Source: Gammaproteobacteria bacterium (lineage in GTDB: Bacteria; Pseudomonadota; Gammaproteobacteria; Steroidobacterales; GCA-2729495). From it: 38,840 nt of DNA. A program made the position numbers and the translations under genes. The stretch lies in contig JAJFJS010000118.1 of assembly GCA_021773815.1 (NCBI GenBank), forward strand, positions 1 to 38,840, read 5' to 3'. The notes beneath the pieces were generated by a model. That model searched no databases, had not been told where the DNA came from, and saw nothing but the letters and a program-made list of their open reading frames with translations. This document shows positions 1-9,616 of this stretch, one piece after another (position 1 is the stretch's first letter; each line of letters opens with the position of its first letter).

Positions 1-30
1 GTCCCCTTAATTCCCGATCGTCGGGACTCC

Positions 31-292
31 GAAATTGGTGTCTGACACCACTGCTGTCCCACAACCTTGCACATCCTGTCAGGCTGGCATGACGGAGCGG
101 CACCTTTCCGAGACTGTGGCCCGCAGGGACGCGGGCCCCAAAGCCCACATGGACGTGTTCACGGCGTGTCTCGGAAAGGTGCCGCTCCGTCATGTCGGCC
201 CGTTCCCGATCTTTACGCATGATCGATTCCAGCTATGCTTCAGGTGAAACACCGGTGACGGGATGGGACAGCAGTGGTCTGACACCAATTTC
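31..292. repeat. Nested inverted-repeat element (outer arms 31-61/264-292, inner arms 88-114/168-194)
   Basis: The inner arms, 88-114 and 168-194, are perfect reverse complements over 27 bp (GACGGAGCGGCACC... against ...GGTGCCGCTCCGTC). They could continue to 82/200 with two G-U pairs if transcribed. The outer arms, 31-61 and 264-292, match over 15 bp at one end and 12 bp at the other, with a small mismatch and 2-nt gap between. The centre holds a further 7-bp stem, 118-124 with 131-137. No convincing gene lies inside. The element sits downstream of sspB, so it may also end that transcript. The nested form suggests a non-autonomous mobile or REP/MITE-like element; that identity is inference. 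Confidence 0.75.
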
Positions 293-303
293 TGACGCCA
301 ATT
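278..303. repeat. 13-bp tandem direct repeat (TCTGACACCAATT / TCTGACGCCAATT)
   Basis: Two adjacent 13-bp copies, 278-290 and 291-303, differ at one base. The first copy belongs to the right outer arm of the nested inverted repeat. The word GGTGTCTGACACC also occurs in the left arm at 38-50. Confidence 0.7.
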
Positions 304-322
304 TGGCAGGCATTTTCTCGCG

Positions 323-751
323 CTATTTGACGATCCGCAGGTGCGACTTGCCCGGACCGGCCGGCGGCGGCGGTTTGGGATCGGTGTCGTCGTCGCCGGC
401 GTCGCTCGCCGGTGCATCGGGCACGTCTTGCGTGTGCTCGCCGAACAGCATGCCCTGCCCGGATTCGCGCGTGATGATGCCGAGCACGGCGGTAACGGGC
501 GCGACGATTCGGTGCGGCGTGCCGCTGAAGCGCGCCTCGAACCCGATCTCGTCATTGCCGAGCACGAGATTTCGTGTCGCGGAATAGCTGCAGTTCAGGA
601 CAATTTTTCCGTCATGCACATGCGCGACCGGAACCTGCACACCGGGAACCGAGGCATCGAGGATCAGGTGCGGCGTCGTACCGCAATCCGTCATCCACTC
701 GTGCATCGCCCGAATCAGGTACGGCCGCTGCGAAGAATCCGCCGATACCAT
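323..751 (-). CDS. sspB: SspB, ClpXP adaptor (stringent starvation protein B)
   Basis: SspB binds the ssrA tag of proteins from stalled ribosomes and delivers them to ClpXP in the cytoplasm. The N-terminal fold is clear, starting RPYLIRAMHEW and continuing with TPHLILDASVPGVQVP. An acidic, proline-rich linker follows. The C-terminus SHLRIVK matches the ClpX-binding tail of the family. The product is 142 aa, slightly shorter than the E. coli protein because of a shorter linker. I chose the ATG at 751 because GGTGAG lies 7 nt upstream and the distance to RPYL matches E. coli. A GTG at 763 would add four residues. It follows sspA at about 40 nt, the usual pair. Confidence 0.93.
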   Translation of the reverse strand: MVSADSSQRPYLIRAMHEWMTDCGTTPHLILDASVPGVQVPVAHVHDGKIVLNCSYSATRNLVLGNDEIGFEARFSGTPHRIVAPVTAVLGIITRESGQGMLFGEHTQDVPDAPASDAGDDDTDPKPPPPAGPGKSHLRIVK

Positions 752-791
752 CGAACCGCTCACCGTCGCTAGCCTGCCTTCTTCATGAAGG

Positions 792-1421
792 CTAGGGGCG
801 CATTTCCTGCTCGAGCTCCGTCAGGCTGTCCTGAAAGGAGCGACGCGAAAACACATCGTTCATGTAGTTCTTGATCGGCTGCGCCCTCGACTCGACGTCG
901 ATGCCGTACGAAGGCAGCCGCCACAGAATCGGCGCAATCGTGCAGTCCACCAGTGAGAACTCGTCACTGAGGAAAAACCGCCGGGCCCTGAACACTTCGG
1001 AACTCGCCACGATGCTCTCCTCGAGCATCTTGCGCGAACGCGCCGCCTGTTTGGAATCCGACGCCGCCTCGAGCTGATCCGCCAGGCTGTACCAATCCTT
1101 CTCGATCCGGTACAGGGCGAGGCGAAACTGTGCCCGGGTTACGGGATCCACGGGCATCAGCGGCGGATGCGGAAAACGTTCATCCAGGTACTCGATGATG
1201 ACCCGCGAATCGTATAGCACGAGGTCGCGGTCAACGAGCGTCGGGACCGTGTGATAAGGATTCAGATCGAGCAGATCTTCGGGCAGCTCCGGACCCTCGA
1301 CCTTGACGATCTCGACACTGATATTCTTTTCAGCCAGTACCAGCCGTGTCCGATGGCTGTGGAAACAGGTCGGACTGGAAAATAGTGTCATTATTGTGTG
1401 CCTGCTCGCCACGATGGCCAT
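792..1421 (-). CDS. sspA: SspA, RNA-polymerase-associated GST-fold regulator
   Basis: SspA binds RNA polymerase-sigma70 and alters promoter use in starvation and acid stress. It has a glutathione-S-transferase fold but no known transferase activity. The N-terminal thioredoxin-like half starts MTLFSSPTC at residue 11. The surface PHP motif needed for polymerase contact in E. coli is at residues 84-86 (PHPPLMP). The helical C-terminal half contains FFLSDEFSLVDC. Its 209 aa are close to the family's usual 210. The ATG at 1421 has GGGGGA about 9 nt upstream, and the N-terminus aligns with E. coli from the first residue. It lies 59 nt downstream of petC, as in Pseudomonas-type genomes. Confidence 0.95.
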   Translation of the reverse strand: MAIVASRHTIMTLFSSPTCFHSHRTRLVLAEKNISVEIVKVEGPELPEDLLDLNPYHTVPTLVDRDLVLYDSRVIIEYLDERFPHPPLMPVDPVTRAQFRLALYRIEKDWYSLADQLEAASDSKQAARSRKMLEESIVASSEVFRARRFFLSDEFSLVDCTIAPILWRLPSYGIDVESRAQPIKNYMNDVFSRRSFQDSLTELEQEMRP

Positions 1422-1480
1422 TTATTAATCCCCCAATTCACGTCTAGCCTCTCCCTGAAATTGTTTTCTTGAAAAACTGT

Positions 1481-2281
1481 CTACTTTATGTCCCGCCAGA
1501 TCTCGCGCTTCAGCGCCCAGGACAACAGTCCGAATACCAGTAAAAATATCAGCACCCAGATACCGACCTGTCGGCGCTGGAGCTGGGCCGGCTCCCCGAT
1601 ATAGCCGAGGAAATTAACCAGATCGGATACGAATTGATCAAATTCTTCGGCGGACATACTGCCCGCGGTCACCGGCTCGAAACCTTCGAACACGGCGCCG
1701 TGATCGCCTTCGGCGAATACGGCTCGTTGCGTACCCTGGAGCTGCCAGAGCACGTTCGGCATGGCGGCGCTCTCGAGAACGAGATTGTTGAAGCCGGTTG
1801 GCCGGCTGTCATCGACATAGAAGGACCGCAGAAACGTATACAGGTAGTCCGCGCCCCGACTGCGCGCGATCAACGACAGGTCCGGAGGCGGTGCGCCGAA
1901 CCAGCGCTCCGCATCGGCGGCCGGCATCGCAACCTGCATCGTGTCATGCGGCTTTCCGCCGGTGAACATCAGGCTTGCGATCAACTGCTCATCACTGATC
2001 TGCAGGTCTTTTGCCAGCCGATTGTAGCGAACGTATTGTGCCGAGTGGCAGCCCATGCAGTAGTTGACGAAATTCCGTGCACCCCGCTGCAGAGAGGGAA
2101 TATTGCTGACATCGGTCAGCACATGCTCGAGCGCAATGCCGTCGCCCGCGCCCCAAACCGGTGCCACGCTGCCGAACGCCATCATCAGCGCAAGCACCGA
2201 TCCGGCAATACCGCTGCGCATCGAAAACTGCGGAATTCGCGCCGAATGGCGTCGCTGTGCACTTGCTGATCGTATAAGCAT
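1481..2281 (-). CDS. petC: Cytochrome c1 subunit of the cytochrome bc1 complex
   Basis: Cytochrome c1 takes electrons from the Rieske centre and passes them to soluble or membrane cytochrome c on the periplasmic side. A signal-peptide-like segment (hydrophobic core IAGSVLALMMAFG) precedes the mature protein. The haem c site CMGCH is at residues 75-79. A methionine in AMPNVLW is the likely sixth haem ligand. A C-terminal helix, GIWVLIFLLVFGLLSW, anchors the protein. The start is uncertain: I use the ATG at 2281, just past the petB stop. A TTG at 2296 overlaps that stop, and an ATG at 2221 would give a more compact signal peptide; none has a strong ribosome site. Confidence 0.93.
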   Translation of the reverse strand: MLIRSASAQRRHSARIPQFSMRSGIAGSVLALMMAFGSVAPVWGAGDGIALEHVLTDVSNIPSLQRGARNFVNYCMGCHSAQYVRYNRLAKDLQISDEQLIASLMFTGGKPHDTMQVAMPAADAERWFGAPPPDLSLIARSRGADYLYTFLRSFYVDDSRPTGFNNLVLESAAMPNVLWQLQGTQRAVFAEGDHGAVFEGFEPVTAGSMSAEEFDQFVSDLVNFLGYIGEPAQLQRRQVGIWVLIFLLVFGLLSWALKREIWRDIK

Positions 2282-2292
2282 AGCCGGCCCCG

Positions 2293-3570
2293 TCAATGGT
2301 GGTAGGTGACGCGCTCAGGCACCGGCCTGGTTTTCTCGAAACTGGTATAGATCGGCATCAGGATGAAAAATCCGAAGTACAGCGCGGTGAAAACCCGGGT
2401 TATCGTTATGTAGGGCTCGACTGCCGGCTGTAATCCCAGGTAACCGAGTGCCACGAAACTGATGGCAAACACGGTCAGTGCAACCTTGAACGTCCAGCCG
2501 CGATAACGTATCGACTTGACCTTGCATCGATCCAGCCACGGCAGGAAAAACAACAGCACGATGGCCATCGCCATCAGCAATGCGCCGATACCCTTGCTCG
2601 GCACGGCGCGCAATATGGCGTAAAACGGCGTGTAGTACCAGACGGGAGCGATATGCTCGGGCGTCTTCAACTGATTGGCAGGCTCGAAGTTGGCATGCTC
2701 CAGGAAATAGCCGCCCATCTCGGGGGCGAAGAACAGCGCGATGGAGAAGAACGCGGCGAAAATCACGATCGCGACGAGATCCTTCGCCGTGTAGTACGGA
2801 TGGAACGCGATGCCGTCGAGCGGAATACCGTCCGGCCCCTTGTGCTCCTTGATTTCGATCCCGTCGGGATTCAATGAACCGGTCTCGTGCAACGCAAGAA
2901 TGTGCATGACCACCAGCATAATCAGCGCCAGCGGGACGGCGACGACATGCAGAGCAAAGAACCGGTTCAACGTGATATCGGAGATGAAGTAGTCGCCCCT
3001 GATCCATTCGACGAGTTCCGGGCCGATGCCCGGCACGGCGCCGAATAACGAGACGATGACCTGTGCTCCCCAATACGACATCTGGCCCCACGGCAGCAGG
3101 TAACCCAGGAAACCCTCGGCCATCAGGCACAGGTAGATCAGCATGCCGATGATCCACAGCAATTCGCGCGGCTTCTTGTAGGAGCCGTACATCATGCCCC
3201 GGAACATGTGCAGGTAGACGACGATGAAGAACGCCGATGCTCCGGTCGAATGCATGTACCGGATCAACCAGCCCCACTCGACATCGCGCATGATGTACTC
3301 GACCGAGGCGAAAGCCTTTTCCGCATCGGGCTTGTAACTCATCGTCAGAAAAATACCGGAGAACAGCTGGATGATCAGCACGACGAAGGCCAGAACACCG
3401 AATACGTACCACGTGTTGAAGTTCTTGGCCGCGTAGTATTCCGTCGCATGCTCCTTGAGCATCTTGGTCATCGGAAATCGGGCATCGATCCAGTCAACGA
3501 GGTCCGCGCCGCGGGCGGCGAAACGATCCATCAGGCCGGCATCGACCGCGTCCCGTCGCGAGGCGCTCAT
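2293..3570 (-). CDS. petB: Cytochrome b subunit of the cytochrome bc1 complex
   Basis: This is the membrane core of complex III, which oxidises quinol at Qo and reduces quinone at Qi. Haem-ligand histidines are visible at 107 and 121 on helix B and at 208 and 223 on helix D. The helix D pair has 14 residues between its histidines, one more than helix B. The Qo motif reads PVWY (309-312), not the mitochondrial PEWY. At 425 aa it carries a C-terminal domain with [12 protein letters not shown]. Its start overlaps the petA stop by 4 nt (ATGA), implying translational coupling. Confidence 0.97.
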   Translation of the reverse strand: MSASRRDAVDAGLMDRFAARGADLVDWIDARFPMTKMLKEHATEYYAAKNFNTWYVFGVLAFVVLIIQLFSGIFLTMSYKPDAEKAFASVEYIMRDVEWGWLIRYMHSTGASAFFIVVYLHMFRGMMYGSYKKPRELLWIIGMLIYLCLMAEGFLGYLLPWGQMSYWGAQVIVSLFGAVPGIGPELVEWIRGDYFISDITLNRFFALHVVAVPLALIMLVVMHILALHETGSLNPDGIEIKEHKGPDGIPLDGIAFHPYYTAKDLVAIVIFAAFFSIALFFAPEMGGYFLEHANFEPANQLKTPEHIAPVWYYTPFYAILRAVPSKGIGALLMAMAIVLLFFLPWLDRCKVKSIRYRGWTFKVALTVFAISFVALGYLGLQPAVEPYITITRVFTALYFGFFILMPIYTSFEKTRPVPERVTYHH

Positions 3571-4163
3571 GCGCTGACTCCCGCATCGTCACCGATCAGG
3601 ATCAGGTCTTCGCTGAGGAACCGGTAGGGCGGCACTTCCATGTTTGTCGGCGCCGGAACGCCCGCATAAACCCGACCCGACAGATCGAATTTGGACCCGT
3701 GGCACGGACAGTAGAAACCGCCGACCCAGTCCGGACCAAGGTCGGCCGGCGCGACTTCGAATCGCTCGATCGGCGCGCACCCCAGGTGCGTGCAAACGCC
3801 CAGGATCACCAAAATCTCCGGCTTGATCGACCGCGTCGCGTTCCGGGCGTAGTCCGGCTGCTGTTCGACGACCTCAGAATCCGGATCGGCCAGCTTGGCT
3901 TTGCTGTCTTTCATTGTCTGCAGCATCTCCGGTGAGCGACGCAGGACCCAGACCGGCTTGCCCCGCCACATCACGCGCACCATCGCGCCCGATTCAAGCT
4001 TGCCGATGTCGATCTGCACCGGCGCGCCGAGTGCCTGCGCACGGGCGCTCGGCTTGAACGACATTGCGAACGGCACGGCGGCCATGATCACGCCGGCGGT
4101 GCCGGTGACGCTGGTCGCCACGGTCAGAAAGTGGCGGCGGTTCATACCCGAATGTTCAGCCAT
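3567..4163 (-). CDS. petA: Rieske iron-sulfur subunit of the cytochrome bc1 complex
   Basis: The Rieske protein carries the high-potential 2Fe-2S centre between quinol and cytochrome c1. The N-terminus [13 protein letters not shown] is a Tat-like signal that stays as the membrane anchor, as is usual for bacterial Rieske proteins. Cluster motifs are CTHLGC (124-129) and CPCHGS (152-157). The ligands are C124, H126, C152 and H155, and C129/C154 form the expected disulfide. It is 198 aa and heads the petABC operon. A candidate promoter lies at 4311-4340. Confidence 0.96.
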   Translation of the reverse strand: MAEHSGMNRRHFLTVATSVTGTAGVIMAAVPFAMSFKPSARAQALGAPVQIDIGKLESGAMVRVMWRGKPVWVLRRSPEMLQTMKDSKAKLADPDSEVVEQQPDYARNATRSIKPEILVILGVCTHLGCAPIERFEVAPADLGPDWVGGFYCPCHGSKFDLSGRVYAGVPAPTNMEVPPYRFLSEDLILIGDDAGVSA

Positions 4164-4310
4164 CGAGCGGTTATCCTCGTCGGTGTTGAAGATTGTCGTT
4201 CAGCGCGGCCGAAGACCGGCCGGTTCGCCCGTCACCCTTCCCGGCCGACGGCACGGCCATGAGTCGCGCCCGGAAGACACGGCGTGGCGGGCGCGGGAGA
4301 ATCCGGGCGA

Positions 4311-4340
4311 ATTATACACAGGCACGGACGAGGTTGCCTA
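4311..4340 (-). promoter_or_regulatory. Candidate sigma70 promoter for petABC-sspAB
   Basis: On the minus strand, TATAAT (4316-4311) is a perfect -10. TAGGCA (4340-4335) is a 4/6 -35 match at 18-bp spacing. Transcription would begin near 4304, giving a leader of about 140 nt before petA. Seen by eye only. Confidence 0.5.
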
Positions 4341-4394
4341 CTGCCGCCGCTCAAACAACAACTATTACAAGAAGTTACGACGGTTCCGGCGGGC

Positions 4395-5886
<1,492 letters not shown>

Positions 5887-5932
5887 GGCTGTCCTTTGCG
5901 TCGACGCACTACTATTCGTTCAAAGCCCGTCA

Positions 5933-5939
5933 TTATAAT
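5933..5939. promoter_or_regulatory. Palindromic -10 (ATTATAAT) shared by divergent ibaG and yrbG
   Basis: ATTATAAT reads the same on both strands, giving TATAAT at 5934-5939 on + and at 5938-5933 on -. On + the predicted start is about 5946, only 2 nt before the antiporter ATG. On - it is near 5926, leaving about 40 nt before ibaG. Neither -35 is good. Confidence 0.45.
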
Positions 5940-5947
5940 CACCCCCT

Positions 5948-6913
5948 ATGCTCTTGTATGCCGCCTCGCTCGTTGTCGGAATCGCCCTGTTGATCTGGGG
6001 CGCGGATCGTATGGTGATCGGCGCCTCCGTGACGGCGCGGCAGTTGGGCGTATCGCCAATGCTGGTCGGCCTGACGGTCGTCGGTTTCGCCACCTCGGCG
6101 CCGGAAATGGTCGTCTCGGCCATGGCCGCTATCGACGGCGTGCCAAATCTGGCGATCGGCAACGCGGTCGGCTCGAACATCGCCAACATCGGCCTGATCG
6201 GCGGCGTGACGGCGCTGTGCTGGCCGTTGCTCGTGGAGTCGCAAACGCTGCGGCGGCAATTTCCGGTCATGGTCGCCGTCAGCGTCCTGCCGGTCATCCT
6301 GATCCCGGACGGGATGCTCGGGCGGGTCGATGCACTGATCCTGCTGTGCGCATTCGTCGCCTTTTTCTATTGGATCACCCGGCTCGGCATGAAGACCCGC
6401 GGCCACGACACGATCGAGGCCGAATACGCAGCGGAAATCCCGGTCGACATGAAACCGGGTCTCGCTATCCTCTGGATCGTTGTCGGCCTCGCCCTGCTGA
6501 TCGTCGGTTCCAAGGCGCTGGTCTGGGGCGGAGAGAACATCGCCCGCGCGCTGCAGGTATCCGACACGGTACTCGGCGTCACGGTGGTCGCCATCGGCAC
6601 GAGCCTGCCGGAAATGGCCGTATCGATACTCGCCGCTCGCAAGGGCGAACACGGCCTCGCCTTCGGCAACATCATCGGCTCCAACAGCTTCAACATGCTG
6701 GCGGTCATCGGGATCGTCGCATCGATCCACCCGACCGTACTGGACCCCGAGACCCTCGTCCTGCATTTCCCGGTCATGCTGGGATTCACGGTTGTATTCT
6801 TTTTCATGGCGTACAATTACACGGGAACCATTCGCGTCAGCCGCGCCGCCGGCGCGATCCTGCTGGCCGGCTTCATCGCCTATCAGGGCTATGTCGCTTT
6901 CGAGACCTTCTGA
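5948..6913 (+). CDS. yrbG: YrbG-type calcium/sodium:cation antiporter (CaCA family)
   Basis: This inner-membrane exchanger of the CaCA superfamily probably moves Ca2+ or a similar cation against Na+ or H+. The two inverted alpha repeats are plain. The first has GFATSAPEMVVSAMAA with GNAVGSNIANIGLIGG; the second has AIGTSLPEMAVSILAA with GNIIGSNSFNMLAVIG. About ten hydrophobic segments fill 321 aa, the family's usual length. No ribosome site precedes the ATG, and the -10 box sits 8-14 nt upstream, so the transcript may be leaderless. It heads the kdsD-lpt-rpoN run and ends 4 nt before kdsD, as in many gammaproteobacteria. The ion is not decided by the sequence. Confidence 0.93.
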   Translation: MLLYAASLVVGIALLIWGADRMVIGASVTARQLGVSPMLVGLTVVGFATSAPEMVVSAMAAIDGVPNLAIGNAVGSNIANIGLIGGVTALCWPLLVESQTLRRQFPVMVAVSVLPVILIPDGMLGRVDALILLCAFVAFFYWITRLGMKTRGHDTIEAEYAAEIPVDMKPGLAILWIVVGLALLIVGSKALVWGGENIARALQVSDTVLGVTVVAIGTSLPEMAVSILAARKGEHGLAFGNIIGSNSFNMLAVIGIVASIHPTVLDPETLVLHFPVMLGFTVVFFFMAYNYTGTIRVSRAAGAILLAGFIAYQGYVAFETF

Positions 6914-6917
6914 GCCG

Positions 6918-7901
6918 ATGCCCGACGACAAGACAGTCAGATCGACAACCCAATGGGGCCGGCGCGTGCTGGAGATCGAGGCGCGCGCGATCGAGGCGCT
7001 GATACCCCGCATCGACGAACGCTTCACGGCGGCCTGCCGGCTGTGCCTGGACACCGCCGGCCGAGTGATCGTCACGGGCATGGGCAAGTCCGGGCATATC
7101 GGCGGCAAGATCGCCGCCACGCTGGCCAGCACCGGCACGCCGGCATTCTTCGTCCACCCCGGCGAGGCCAGTCACGGCGACCTCGGCATGATTACGCCGA
7201 AGGATTCGGTCATCGCGATCTCCCATTCCGGCGAAACGGCCGAGATCATCACGATTCTTCCGCTGCTCAAACGCCTCGGCACGCCGCTGATCACGATGAC
7301 CGGACACTGCGAGTCAACCCTCGGCACGGCAGCGTCGGTCGTACTCGATACCTCGGTCACGGAAGAAGCCTGCCCGCTGAACCTCGCGCCCACGGCGAGC
7401 ACGACGACGGCGCTGGCCATGGGCGATGCGCTGGCCGTCGCGCTGCTGGAAAGCCGCGGCTTCACGGCCGAGGATTTTGCGCTGTCGCATCCGGGTGGCT
7501 CGCTGGGCCGCCGGCTACTGCTCAAGGTCGAAAACCTGATGCACACGGGCGACGAGATCCCGCGCGTCGCGACGACGACTTCGCTCGCCGACGGTCTCGT
7601 CGAGATGTCACGCAAGGGCCTGGGCATGACGGCGATCGTGACCGCCGACGGCCGGCTCGAAGGCGTGTTCACCGACGGCGACCTGCGCCGCACGCTCGAT
7701 CGACCCATCGATATTCACAAGACGACCATGGCCGACGTCATGACGCGAAAATGCAAAACCGTGCACCGCGACCAGCTCGCAGCGGAGAGCGTACACGTCA
7801 TGGAAACGCAGAAGATCACCGCGCTGCTGGTGGTCGACGACGACGGGACCCTGGTCGGCGCACTGAACGTCCACGACCTGTTCCGGGCAGGCGTGATGTA
7901 G
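6918..7901 (+). CDS. kdsD: KdsD, D-arabinose 5-phosphate isomerase
   Basis: KdsD converts ribulose 5-phosphate to arabinose 5-phosphate, the first step toward Kdo for LPS inner core, in the cytoplasm. The N-terminal SIS domain has GMGKSGHIGGK (about 54-64) and SHSGET. Two CBS domains follow, the first near HTGDEIPRVATTTSLADG and the second near MADVMTRKCKTVHRDQLAAE. It is 327 aa. I start at 6918, 4 nt after the antiporter stop; the frame is open further upstream but that part lies inside the previous gene. Confidence 0.97.
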   Translation: MPDDKTVRSTTQWGRRVLEIEARAIEALIPRIDERFTAACRLCLDTAGRVIVTGMGKSGHIGGKIAATLASTGTPAFFVHPGEASHGDLGMITPKDSVIAISHSGETAEIITILPLLKRLGTPLITMTGHCESTLGTAASVVLDTSVTEEACPLNLAPTASTTTALAMGDALAVALLESRGFTAEDFALSHPGGSLGRRLLLKVENLMHTGDEIPRVATTTSLADGLVEMSRKGLGMTAIVTADGRLEGVFTDGDLRRTLDRPIDIHKTTMADVMTRKCKTVHRDQLAAESVHVMETQKITALLVVDDDGTLVGALNVHDLFRAGVM

Positions 7902-7914
7902 CCGGAGCGCCACG

Positions 7915-8430
7915 ATGAACAACCGGCCCATACCCTCTCCCGATACCCTCGCAGCCATTCGTCTGCTGGTACTCGATGTCGACGGCGTCATGACCGACGG
8001 GCAACTGCACTATGACGCCAAGGGCCGCGAAGCGAAGGTCTTTCATGTTCACGACGGGTACGGCATCAAGCAGGCCATGCGCGCGGGCATCCAGGTCGCC
8101 GTGATCTCGGGCCGTCGCAGCGTCGCCGTCGAAACGCGTCTGGCCGAACTCGGCATCGAACATGTCCGGCTCGGTCAGGAAACCAAGCTCGGCGCCTTCA
8201 CGGATCTCGCGACGCAACTCGGTATGCCGCCGGAGGCCTGCGCCTGTATCGGCGACGACGAACCCGATCTGCCGATCATGCAGGCGGCCGGCGTCGGCAT
8301 CGCCGTTGCCGATGCCCGTCCGGCGGTCCTGCGCCAGGCCGACTGGCAAACCGCGCTGGGCGGTGGCCGGGGCGCCGTGCGCGAAGTCTGCGATGCACTG
8401 ATCGCCGCACGCACCAAAGCGCACAGCTGA
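7915..8430 (+). CDS. kdsC: KdsC, 3-deoxy-D-manno-octulosonate 8-phosphate phosphatase
   Basis: KdsC removes phosphate from Kdo-8-P to give Kdo. It is a C0-type HAD phosphatase without a cap domain. Motif I is VLDVDGVMTDG, with the nucleophile and acid at D21 and D23. Motif II is VISGRRS, and the Mg-binding motif is CIGDDEPDLPIM. It is 171 aa, the family size. It lies 13 nt after kdsD and 3 nt before lptC, in the standard order. Confidence 0.97.
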   Translation: MNNRPIPSPDTLAAIRLLVLDVDGVMTDGQLHYDAKGREAKVFHVHDGYGIKQAMRAGIQVAVISGRRSVAVETRLAELGIEHVRLGQETKLGAFTDLATQLGMPPEACACIGDDEPDLPIMQAAGVGIAVADARPAVLRQADWQTALGGGRGAVREVCDALIAARTKAHS

Positions 8431-8433
8431 CGC

Positions 8434-8991
8434 ATGGAAGCGACGCATTGGCCAAAACTGCTGTTGCTGCTGGTGGCCGCCGTGGCCAGCGGTCTGCTGG
8501 TGTTGCGCAGCGACGGCGACGCCCCGAACAAACCTCGCGCACCGACACTGGGCATCGGCTATTACATGAAAAATGCCGAACTGGTCGTGACGGGAGATTC
8601 GGGCCGGGCGCTGTATCGGCTCCAGACCGAACATGCGACGCAAATCGCCGAAAATGGCGTTATCGAACTCGAACCGGTGCGGGTCAGCTATGACCCGCTG
8701 CAGGAAGCGCCCTGGGATCTGCTGGCCAGCAAAGGGCATATCCTGCCGGATGGTAATATCATACGGCTGACGGGTGACGTCATTGCGATGACGCGCGGGG
8801 ACATACGACCGTCAATCAGAATCGGCACGGAATTTCTGGAACTGGATACCGACACGTACATCGCCAGCACCGACAAGGACGTCGCAATTGATTACACCAA
8901 CAACAAGGTATTCGCCACGGGTTTGCGCGCGTATCTCAAGGAAGACAGGCTGCAACTGATCTCGAATGTAAATGGCGTCTACCTCCCGTAA
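8434..8991 (+). CDS. lptC: LptC, LPS export protein (inner-membrane bitopic)
   Basis: LptC receives LPS from the LptB2FG transporter and hands it to LptA. A single N-terminal membrane helix (WPKLLLLLVAAVASGLLVL) precedes a periplasmic beta-jellyroll. YYMKNAELVVTGDSG is the usual start of the jellyroll. It is 185 aa. Its last 20 nt overlap lptA. Family similarity is modest, as is typical of LptC, so position in the cluster supports the call. Confidence 0.92.
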   Translation: MEATHWPKLLLLLVAAVASGLLVLRSDGDAPNKPRAPTLGIGYYMKNAELVVTGDSGRALYRLQTEHATQIAENGVIELEPVRVSYDPLQEAPWDLLASKGHILPDGNIIRLTGDVIAMTRGDIRPSIRIGTEFLELDTDTYIASTDKDVAIDYTNNKVFATGLRAYLKEDRLQLISNVNGVYLP

Positions 8992-9616
8992 CCTGCTGAT
9001 ACTCTGTATCGCCTTGCTGCTCGGCCCGGCGGCATCGGTCAGCTACGCGCAGGAAGTTCCGGATCTGGAGGTGATCAGCAAGCTGCCGATCGATCTCGAT
9101 GCCGAATCGTCCGAGTTCGATCGCAAAAAGAACCGACTGTTTTTTCGCGGCCTGACGATCCGGCAGGGTCCACTCAGCATCACTGCCGACGAAGCGACGG
9201 CAACCCGCCTGGATTTCGAAAACACGCGCTGGGAATTTACCGGCAACGTGATTTTCGAGAATGCCGGCACCAGGGCCTATTGTGACTTCGCCGACATCCT
9301 GTTCCTCGAACACCGAATCCGCAACGCCATCATGCAGGGCAAACCCGCCTACTTCGAAAAGATTCATGTCGGTAACGGGCGCGAGACCGAGGGCAGGGCC
9401 AACCTGATGGAATACGACATGGACCGGGGCGTGATCAGCATGTCGGACGAAGCCTGGCTCAGCGACGGTGCCAATGAGGTATCCGGCAACAGGATTTCGT
9501 ATGACCTGAATCGCGAGTTCATCATTGCCGCCGCCGACGACGACGGCCAGGTACGAATGAAGATCATCCCGCCCGAGAGCGACCTGCCCAAAATCGAGGA
9601 TCAACTGAAACCGTGA
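8972..9616 (+). CDS. lptA: LptA, periplasmic LPS transport protein
   Basis: LptA subunits form the periplasmic bridge carrying LPS to LptD. A signal peptide ([20 protein letters not shown]) should be cut after SYAQ at about residue 27. The mature part holds the OstA-like domain with repeated beta strands; [19 protein letters not shown] and [11 protein letters not shown] are typical. It is 214 aa, a little longer than E. coli LptA. It overlaps lptC by 20 nt and lptB by 4 nt, so translation is probably coupled. Confidence 0.95.
   Translation: MASTSRNLLILCIALLLGPAASVSYAQEVPDLEVISKLPIDLDAESSEFDRKKNRLFFRGLTIRQGPLSITADEATATRLDFENTRWEFTGNVIFENAGTRAYCDFADILFLEHRIRNAIMQGKPAYFEKIHVGNGRETEGRANLMEYDMDRGVISMSDEAWLSDGANEVSGNRISYDLNREFIIAAADDDGQVRMKIIPPESDLPKIEDQLKP

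Larger units (their letters stand above)
1..322. other. Gene-free left end
   Basis: No reading frame here looks like a real protein; the short frames read through the palindromes. Besides the nested inverted repeat and tandem repeat there is a small hairpin, 12-17 with 21-26 (TCCGA-type arms, 3-nt loop). Any gene upstream lies outside the window. Confidence 0.6.

Noticed and set aside
7816-8739. A 307-codon - strand frame over kdsC and lptC
   Set aside because: Antisense to a complete, conserved kdsC; no motif.
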